64,000 nucleotides of DNA from Heterobilharzia americana (taxonomy: Eukaryota > Platyhelminthes > Trematoda > Strigeidida > Schistosomatidae), in the NCBI GenBank assembly GCA_944470555.2, contig OX104127.1, positions 111,814,741 through 111,878,740 on the forward strand. The letters are read 5' to 3'. A program made the translations under genes and the position numbers. How positions within the stretch are numbered: position 1 is the stretch's first letter; the number at the start of each line of letters is the position of its first letter. Below the pieces are notes generated by a model, which was given only the letters and a program-made list of their open reading frames with translations, did not search any database and was not told where the DNA came from. Positions 56,491-64,000 of the stretch are shown in pieces.

Positions 56491-58402
56491 TTATAATAAA
56501 TGATTTTTCGGATTCAAGTTTCAGTTCTCTACGCATACCAGCTTTTCCCCTTCATAAAATCACGTAAAATTTGTTATCCACCTTCCTTCTCATCATATCT
56601 TCTTTCTTGAAAGCCAACTTTACTGAGATGTACTTTCTGTTACTGGGTCTGAAAGGTGCATTCAGAAGAGTCGGAAGTTCTATGAACTGATGAATTTCAA
56701 AGTTAACAAGGTTGATCCCCAACAGTAATTCAGAAATTTTTCATTACCAGTGATGCTTAACGTCAAGGCAATTTCTTTATAGTATACTGAAGAGTCAGAC
56801 AAGAAGTTGGTAATTTTTTAGGTATATGTTTTTTATATCAGCTCTGAATGAAGCATTTCTATCCCAACTATTCTATATATCTACTACAGAGGACATTACA
56901 CTATTCCCTGTTTTTTATGTCGCTTATAATTAATTTACCACATTTACTGAGACAAATAACTAAATATCTTTTCAATTTTAAACAATTTATCTGATTCAGT
57001 GTGTTATGTTTTCTAATATTCTCTGTTAAGCCATTGATCTTGGAACCATAAGCTTATCATTACCTATTCCATTGAAAATCAGTAACTAACTCATGAATAC
57101 ATTGATTTGAATCCCTGAAACTTTTATCGCGGAAGGCAATTAGCAAAATGCGCATAACACTAACATTAAAAAGCCAAAAAAAATCAGGTGAATGGGTAAC
57201 CATCCCAATGGGAATGTCAGACTTGCTTAGCTACCTATTGTACTTCATCTGGATGTTCATTTTCCGCTTTCAAACTGCAAGCACGTAGATTAAAACCCTG
57301 CCTTTTTTCTCGAAAAACTGGTACATAGTTTCCTTACGGATCCTTACATCGACTTAACCGATTAAAAAATACTTCAGACTCTGGTGTACTCTGAGTTGAA
57401 ATAGTTCAGATTCTTCACACAGGAACATTTTTAGAAATGACTATCAACTGAGGACGTAAAAAAACTGTTTAAAAGTAACGATGATTACAATTTCATATCT
57501 CTCATTCATAGTGTTCATGTTTCTCAGTATGAACCAGACAATTATTTTATAAGTGCAACACTTCACGTCGGTTATCAATATCCTGATGAAGGTTAAATCT
57601 AAATTGTATGTATTGTAGACTAGTGAAAACCGTTGTACAGTAATATTTACATTAATTTGCGCTAAATGAGTCACACTAATACCTTAAAGCAAAAATCAAG
57701 TCCATTTTAGTGAGAGAATTTGTAATTACGTGGATGCATATGAACTATGAAACTTAAGTTGATAAAAGAAACACTCCATCATATAAACTGAAGAGGCTTA
57801 GTCCCCACTAGAATCCACAAATCTCACTTGTGTCCATAAAGACAAAACTTTAGCTGCTAAATGTTGCAGATATTTTCTTTGGTCCTAAGCATTAACAGTA
57901 TGTCAAAGCAGATGATGAGCTTTGAAGTGGCTTCAAAAAAATTAATTCGGTGTGATGAATAACTATAGGTATACCAGTAGTAAGTCCAGCACAAAAAAAT
58001 GCGAAATAAGCATCTTGTTTCTAGATCACCTCAATGCGGTTATTGAGCACTGCAGATTGATGTGAATAATTCTCAACTAGTCAGTAGTGTTTCTCAATCA
58101 GGTGAACAGATCTATTCAATAAAAGGAACAAACAATTATGGTCTTACAAGGTTCATACAATATCAGTTAGATGAAAGAGGGAAATGAAATCAAATTTATA
58201 ACAAAATCTTGCTTTAAAGCATTAAAAAATATTCAGCGTCGTAAACGTCATTTTTAGAGAAATGTTCACTGATGAAAATAAGGCCTCTAATTTACATTCA
58301 AGTAATTACGTATACGTCACTGAACACTGTGATTTTAATATTAGAGTAGAATAAGTCCCGTCTGAGGGATACACTTTACACTGAAATTGCTCTTACTGCT
58401 TT

Positions 58403-58404
<2 letters not shown>
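56491..58404. other. AT-rich region with no gene seen
   Basis: About 1.9 kb with no feature. Confidence 0.45.

Positions 58405-58445
<41 letters not shown>
58405..58445. repeat. (TA)n microsatellite
   Basis: About 20 TA units. Confidence 0.95.
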
Positions 58446-58448
<3 letters not shown>

Positions 58449-61138
58449 GTTCACTTAGAATCTGCGTCTTACATCCCAAAAGGCACGAATCAAAATGGTA
58501 TTAGACACTATGATGGTAATAACTAGATGTTTACACTAGTAATGATAGTAGATATAGAAGTATCTCAAACCTGACTCAGTAATTCCTCCTGTATTATGGC
58601 AAACAATAAGCAAGCTACAAAAAAATCGAAAGAAATTGGTGACAGTGGACCAGTCAACATACTATCTGAAAACCAAATTAAGACCTGAAGTAATCAATCC
58701 AATGAAGACTTAATGAAACATGTGTCTTACTACATTAATATATGAATATGCTTCATGTTTATCCATTAACCATAATCAGCTCCATCTTCTGTAACTGCTA
58801 ATTTCTGTAAGCATTACGAAGTGGTGCAAGTTCTTAGACGTTTACTTATAAGAAATGTTTGGTTTTGAAACTATTCCATCAACTTAAACTTATTGAAACT
58901 GAACCAATTTATGTTTCAGTTCACTGAAAGTGATATATTTTCCTGTTTTTCCATACGGTCTGTTGTATCTGGTTTCAGATAACCGAAGGGAATCTGAAGA
59001 AACGCATTAACTAGCATTTCTTACTTATTGACACCATATGTAGCACATTAAGTCTTAAAGGGGTTTTCATTTTATGCACATTCCACACAGTCTTATTTCG
59101 GTGCCGTATATTCTGTACGGTCCAGTAGCGATTCCCACTTATACTAGATTGTGAAACCCCTTAAAACAGATAATGACTGAAGTTGTTTTTTCTGTCCCCT
59201 AATTTCTGGTTGTAATAAGACACAATCTAGAATAACATGATAGCATAATAAGTATGTATTCATTTCATTTTTAACTCTTTTAATCTAGCCACAAAATATA
59301 GGGCGTAATAGTGTTTTTTTCCACTTGTCGTAAGCACGACAAGCATGTGACAATTTAATCCAATGTAAAAAATATTTCATGTTTTGTAACACGCCTTTGT
59401 CAAAGATATTTAACAGAGTAAAAGTAACCGGGAAAGCTCATGAGAAGCTTTTGCCAGCTATTACAACACATTAGTGGATCACAAAATGTTTATCCTAAAT
59501 GAATGATTGGGCTATGTACCCATCACTTTCTTCATTATTAGGGACAGGAATAGAGAGAAAGAGTGGGTAACGCGAAAAATTGAGCATGTGGAACAAGTCC
59601 AGTAGTGAATGAAATAGTGGCTTAATAAAAGAGAGTGCTAATTAATTTCTGAAAACAACACGTAATGCTTACTAATATAGGAGCAAGACAGACACTGATA
59701 GACCGTAAGTCCACTCAAGTTTGTCTATTAGGTGTGTCACACAGTGATGCTTATCTTGAGTAATTACATAGCATCCGTGTAACTGATCACATGTTCAAAG
59801 ACTATAAGACAAATGTACTATAAACCCAGTAGACTGACATAATTCATTCTGTTTCTTCATTCTTATTTTTGGTAGTGATCAGCGATCAGAACTAAAATAA
59901 AAAGTAATAATGTTGAAACCTTTATGACAGGTTTTCATTCTGCTTCTGGTTTAAAACATGAATTTCGTACTTGAATGGAAACCGACTCCGGTCATGATTA
60001 CAGACAAGTATGATGAAGCTCTGAAGAAAGTTGTTCACTGTAACAAGCTGACTGTAGTCTGACTTTCATAGGAAAGAATTTAAAGCCATTGATCCTAAAA
60101 TTCAAAGGTAGCCAGTCGTCCCTATATTTTTAGTATGCTTTATACTCTAACTACTTCCATAAAAAGTTCATTAGCGACCATAGCCAATTACTCAAAACAT
60201 CTCGAATTGTAGAAGTGAGAGGTCTCAAACCAAATGTTCTAGAAGGCATTATTGAACCTCAGAAGCAGGAAGTATCTTTGCTGAGGTGTTCTGAGAGATA
60301 AGAAACATACTTTTGAGTCTTGCCATTCTTTTCTAACAGCTTGACAATGAATATGCTGCTCCATGAGATCTCACCCCTTACATAAATTGGCAACATCTTT
60401 TAATTAATAGTATGGAGTTGTGCAAGATTTTAATGATTGGCTAATGATGCAGTCGTATTGCCAAAGTTACAAAGATTTGAGGTTTAAAACCCGTCTATTT
60501 GATAAGTGCAAGAATTTTGCTCGGACATCCACAAATAAAACTTTGGAAGAAACAACCTACAGATAATTATTTCGCAATACAGTTCAATATAATAGGATCA
60601 CTAAAGAACTAGGAGTGTTCTTGCTTAGGCAATATATTGTCTAACTTGTAAAAAATATTTGAGAATTGTAAGTCCTATTAATGATGACATCTTTTTATTC
60701 AACTTGAACACCCGCCGAAGTTTTGTCGTCTTATGACTTTTTCTTCAGCTATTGGAAACCGAGATCATTTTCTACTCATCAGTGAACATTGTGACAGTAA
60801 CTAGATTTAATGCGAGTTAATTTGAGATAAAAAACGTTAACTATTCCAAAAAGAAATCTTCTACGCTTTCTTGATATCCAGTATATTTTCTTTGACACAA
60901 TTCCTAGTTAATATGTTCAATATCAAGCTCACTGCTTCATAAACGAACAAACGTTTCATACCAAGTTCCTGTGGGTGGAGTGAAATTTATTCACTCAGCT
61001 AGTTGATACATTCGAATGAGTAATAATCTAACAAGTAGCTTAGTTGAAAGTACTGGTGAGGTAGCCTAGTGTGGTGATGAAATGTTCCAAAGCAAAGCTC
61101 GAGGCTCGGAGAACATCAAAAAAGTATACGCATAAATA
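58446..61138. other. AT-rich region with a small inverted-repeat unit
   Basis: About 2.7 kb without a gene. At 59053-59168 the words CTTAAAGGGGTTTTCA and TGTGAAACCCCTTAAAAC form an imperfect terminal inverted repeat about 115 bp apart. Confidence 0.4.
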
Positions 61139-61369
61139 TCATTGAACTAAGGAGACTAAATCTTCTATTAGCCCATAATATAAAGCTATGGTAAAGATCA
61201 AAAGCACAATAGTATCAAAGTTCATCAAACAATCACCATGGGGTGAATAAAATGGCTGGTTCTCGCTTTTGATATGTCTCACACAACTACTGGTCATACG
61301 ATATGCTTTTTTACACATCTGATTATCTGAGGGTTGAAGTGATTCGCAGGCAGCAGTGAAATTAGGCAT
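61139..61369 (-). CDS. Hypothetical small protein, possible membrane segment
   Basis: A 76-codon frame: a cysteine-containing N-terminal half (AACESLQPSDNQMCKKAY) and then a hydrophobic stretch IVLLIFTIALYYGLI that could span a membrane. No family is recognised. It sits 86 bp from another small ORF on the opposite strand. A chance ORF is at least as likely. Confidence 0.2.
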   Translation of the reverse strand: MPNFTAACESLQPSDNQMCKKAYRMTSSCVRHIKSENQPFYSPHGDCLMNFDTIVLLIFTIALYYGLIEDLVSLVQ

Positions 61370-61455
61370 TTCGTGACAGATTTCAAAGAGTAAGAATTAT
61401 ACTATATTACATGTTCGCTGCTGGTCAGTAATACTGGTTACTGGATTCAGTACTA

Positions 61456-61647
61456 ATGGTTGGCGATGTGCTACGCAAGAAGCTTGGATATCTTAAACTT
61501 AAATCTGCTTCAGTGACACAGAAGTTAATACTTTTGGGTACCGGAATTATAGGAACTAGCTTTCTAATAACAGCGACTAAAACTATACTTAGGTTCGGAA
61601 TCAATAATTCAGTAAACGAAGTGGAAATGATGCATAAGTTTCTTTAA
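61456..61647 (+). CDS. Hypothetical 63-residue single-pass membrane protein or exon
   Basis: The frame begins MVGDVLRKKLGYLKLK (basic), then LILLGTGIIGTSFLITATKT (one hydrophobic segment), and ends NEVEMMHKFL. A basic N-terminus followed by one membrane span is a plausible small-protein layout. GGATTCAG just upstream (61443-61450) could be a splice acceptor. I know no homologue. Supported only by composition. Confidence 0.25.
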   Translation: MVGDVLRKKLGYLKLKSASVTQKLILLGTGIIGTSFLITATKTILRFGINNSVNEVEMMHKFL

Positions 61648-61780
61648 TGTTTCTTGATTTCCTTTGATATCACTCAAATTCACGACTTCCAGGTACGTTT
61701 TAAATAAGCAACAAGTCCTATGTGAAACCCTGGTCATCTAATTAATGTATTGCCAAAGAAGAAATCAGCTTCCTGTTATC

Positions 61781-61800
61781 ATATATATATATATATATAT
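61781..61800. repeat. Short (AT)n microsatellite
   Basis: Ten AT units. Confidence 0.9.
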
Positions 61801-64000
61801 GTTAGTATAACTGTCGCATTCAAATCTCATCTCGGAGCTGCTTCTTTTGCAAATAATCAGTTGAAAAGTGAAACGTCTTACCAACCATTAAACGACCTAA
61901 TTTTCTTAAATATCGTTCAATACTAATACTTCAAATTTGACCACAAAATGTTAGTTTTTGGAGAATACACCGACATCTAAATAAGAATTTATTACCCTGC
62001 TTGTAATGTAAGAGAATATTTTCAGTATGCAACACGCTCAGATATATTCAGTATTACGTTAGGAAAATTAAGATTTCTGAGTCTACTTCCACATAACTTC
62101 ACTATTTTCCTTTTCAATGTGATCATTTATTGTTTATCACATTGAAAACAACCGGTTTAAAATAACACTCCAGAAGTAAATATCGTGATTCGCTAGCCAT
62201 AAGTGGTTATTTTAAATTCCTCAGAAATTCTTGTTTATTTTATTTCACTTGTAAATGACAGTGACTTATTCTATTTTGAAATGTGATATTTGTTTATTTT
62301 CATAGTTAACAGGGTAGGTTGTTTTAATGACTTCAAATCAAGTAACTTTCTTGCAAATCGACAACTGTCTAGTTTCTATCAACCAGGCATACCAATAAGC
62401 TGAGTTGATGCGGAAGTTAATCATAGTATTCAGTAAACTCCCAAGTCCCTGATTGAACTGGTGGCTGACATTTCCAGTCATAGGTGAAAGAAAACTATAA
62501 TACTTACTGATTTTCAACCGTATTCCTGTAAATTTTAACTTCAAATAGAAAGTACTCTCAGATGCCTCCTTAAGTGTTTCTTGACTCTATACTTGCTCCT
62601 AAAGTAAAAGGTAGCGAGAACCATTCTTATGAAAGTAAACTACCATTAATATTCTCAAAGAATGCCTTTTAAAATAGTATGCAAGGCTCTTTTTAAACCG
62701 CTTATTTCATTTGTTTCACAGAAACAAAGCCATGACAATAGGACAGATCATATAAAAAAAGGTTGACATTTATGCAGAAAATAACATTTGGAACTGAAAT
62801 ACAAACATCGACCTAGTTATACATTGTACACCTAAGTGACAAGGAATAAACACCTTCTTAGTACGCTTTCTGAACAGAAAGTTAAGCTATACCGCCTAAT
62901 TGTGCTTATAGTCGGAATTTTATAATAGTTTGGAATGCAGAGGTTGATAATAATTCCAAATGAACTTTTACCTATTATTTAATGCATAATGTTTTATTCG
63001 TCACTGAAGTATTTCCGTAAAATAAATAATCTCAGTATATGACAAAGTTGAAATAGAGAAATGTACGCTTCATCAAAGTCAGAGGAGTGAGATTTACAGA
63101 ATTAAAGTGAGTTCACTTTCATTTCTTGGCTTCGCTTCAGCTACAAACCTGGTGGAATTTCCAAAAATACATCCATTATGAAATAAAAACAGAAAACACG
63201 CAGAATCATTTAGGATGATATTTCACAGTGAATGAAGTCTCAGATAAGTTGAGATTCTTTATAAATAACAAAGAAACATGTATAATGTTGATATCCATTT
63301 AAAGATAAGATTTTGTAGCAATGAAGGGATGAGAAGGAAAAAAAACTAGCAATGATACGGCAGAATAGAACCTGTGGAATTAGGACAAGCACTTGTCGAT
63401 TTTCAGCTGATACACAAATTTTGTAGTATTTTAAAGATAATGAAGTCTAGTGACTAGAATGGTTCTTGTCACAGCTGCCTGTAGTTTTTTTCTAAATCTT
63501 TCGGATGCTTAACTAATAGAAACTGGCTTTTTGCGAGTATGGTAACTTTTACATCTATGGTCCATCATATTTCTGGATAAACAATTCGACTCATCACTTT
63601 TAAAGTAGGTGATTTTCACTCATGTGAATTTCAGTGAATAATGATTGCATAAAACAGAACATCGTTAGCGTTTCTGAGGTGTCCAACTTGTCAAAAGTAC
63701 TAGAAGACTGAAGACAGTCCTTTAGGTAGCGTGTAATTAATTTATAATGCGTCAGATCTAAATTTTCTGTCACTCATCAAAATAATTTCTGAAACTCGAA
63801 ACTCACAGTAATAATACTAACCTGAAAATGATGTTAGTTTCGAGCCTTTGCAACAAATCACGCATAAGTAGTAGAAGTGAATCTCTTGGGATCATACTAG
63901 CTGAGGTTGAAATATAAATTAACTTAAAAACAATCATGTAACAGTAAATAAAATTTTCTTTTTGACGATTTCATTTACTAAAACTGCACAGCCGTATTTA
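61801..64000. other. AT-rich region with no gene seen
   Basis: Only the hairpin at 62111-62148 stands out. A 68-codon minus-strand ORF (62338-62544) has no recognisable family. Confidence 0.45.
62111..62148. repeat. Perfect 13 bp inverted repeat (hairpin)
   Basis: TTTTCAATGTGAT and ATCACATTGAAAA are exact reverse complements around a 12-base loop. No ORF or known element adjoins it. Confidence 0.85.

Noticed and set aside
1..64000. LTR retrotransposons, CRISPR arrays, telomeric or satellite arrays.
   Set aside because: No gag-pol, integrase, primer-binding site, regularly spaced repeat array or telomere motif was seen. The terminal repeats found belong to PLE tails.

Overview
This window looks like AT-rich, gene-poor DNA from a blood fluke (Schistosoma or a close schistosomatid). 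The evidence is the repeat content. There are tRNA-headed short retroposons carrying hammerhead ribozyme cores of the Smα type, RTE-clade LINEs resembling schistosome SR2, Penelope-like elements (PLEs) with a GIY-YIG endonuclease, and degenerate CR1/jockey-type LINE debris. No bacterial-style gene, functional tRNA, rRNA or CRISPR array is visible. The species is not determined.

Layout. 1-5.3 kb: a tRNA-headed SINE (family D), a stray PLE terminal-repeat fragment, a decayed PLE, and a SINE (family B) with a hammerhead whose core and three stems all pair by eye. 6.4-9.5 kb: an internally deleted RTE element followed by a PLE tail between two ~315 bp inverted arms. 10.5-13.6 kb: two RTE copies in opposite orientation whose 3' parts form a nearly perfect ~700 bp inverted repeat. 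13.9-22.9 kb: several SINEs of families A (Smα-like), B, C and D, and a CR1/jockey-like LINE relic. 22.85-25.5 kb: a second type of LINE with endonuclease and reverse transcriptase (RT) relics. 25.8-26.7, 34.7-36.4 and 39.6-43.2 kb: three RTE copies of one young subfamily. The last is close to full length, and the last two share a ~1.3 kb block that differs almost only by indels. 38.0-38.9 kb: another PLE tail between inverted arms. 44.6-54.7 kb: further hammerhead SINEs, a LINE fragment, one candidate protein-coding exon (52411-52695, minus), and a diverged histone H3 pseudogene with an inverted H3 fragment beside it. 54.7-64 kb: mostly featureless AT-rich sequence with TA microsatellites, two tiny divergent ORFs and a perfect 13 bp hairpin.

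How the parts relate. Nothing here is an intact protein-coding gene that I can name. The autonomous elements (RTE, the second LINE, PLE) all carry stops or frameshifts. The SINEs depend on other machinery: their heads have RNA polymerase III A- and B-box-like motifs. In families A, B and C the segment after the head follows one plan: CUGANGA, a short stem II, GAA, an 8-base near-palindromic stem III, then a cleavage base. The most notable items are the family B and C hammerheads, the H3 relic in which both K9 and K27 have become glutamate, and the long inverted repeats, which could be sources of double-stranded RNA.
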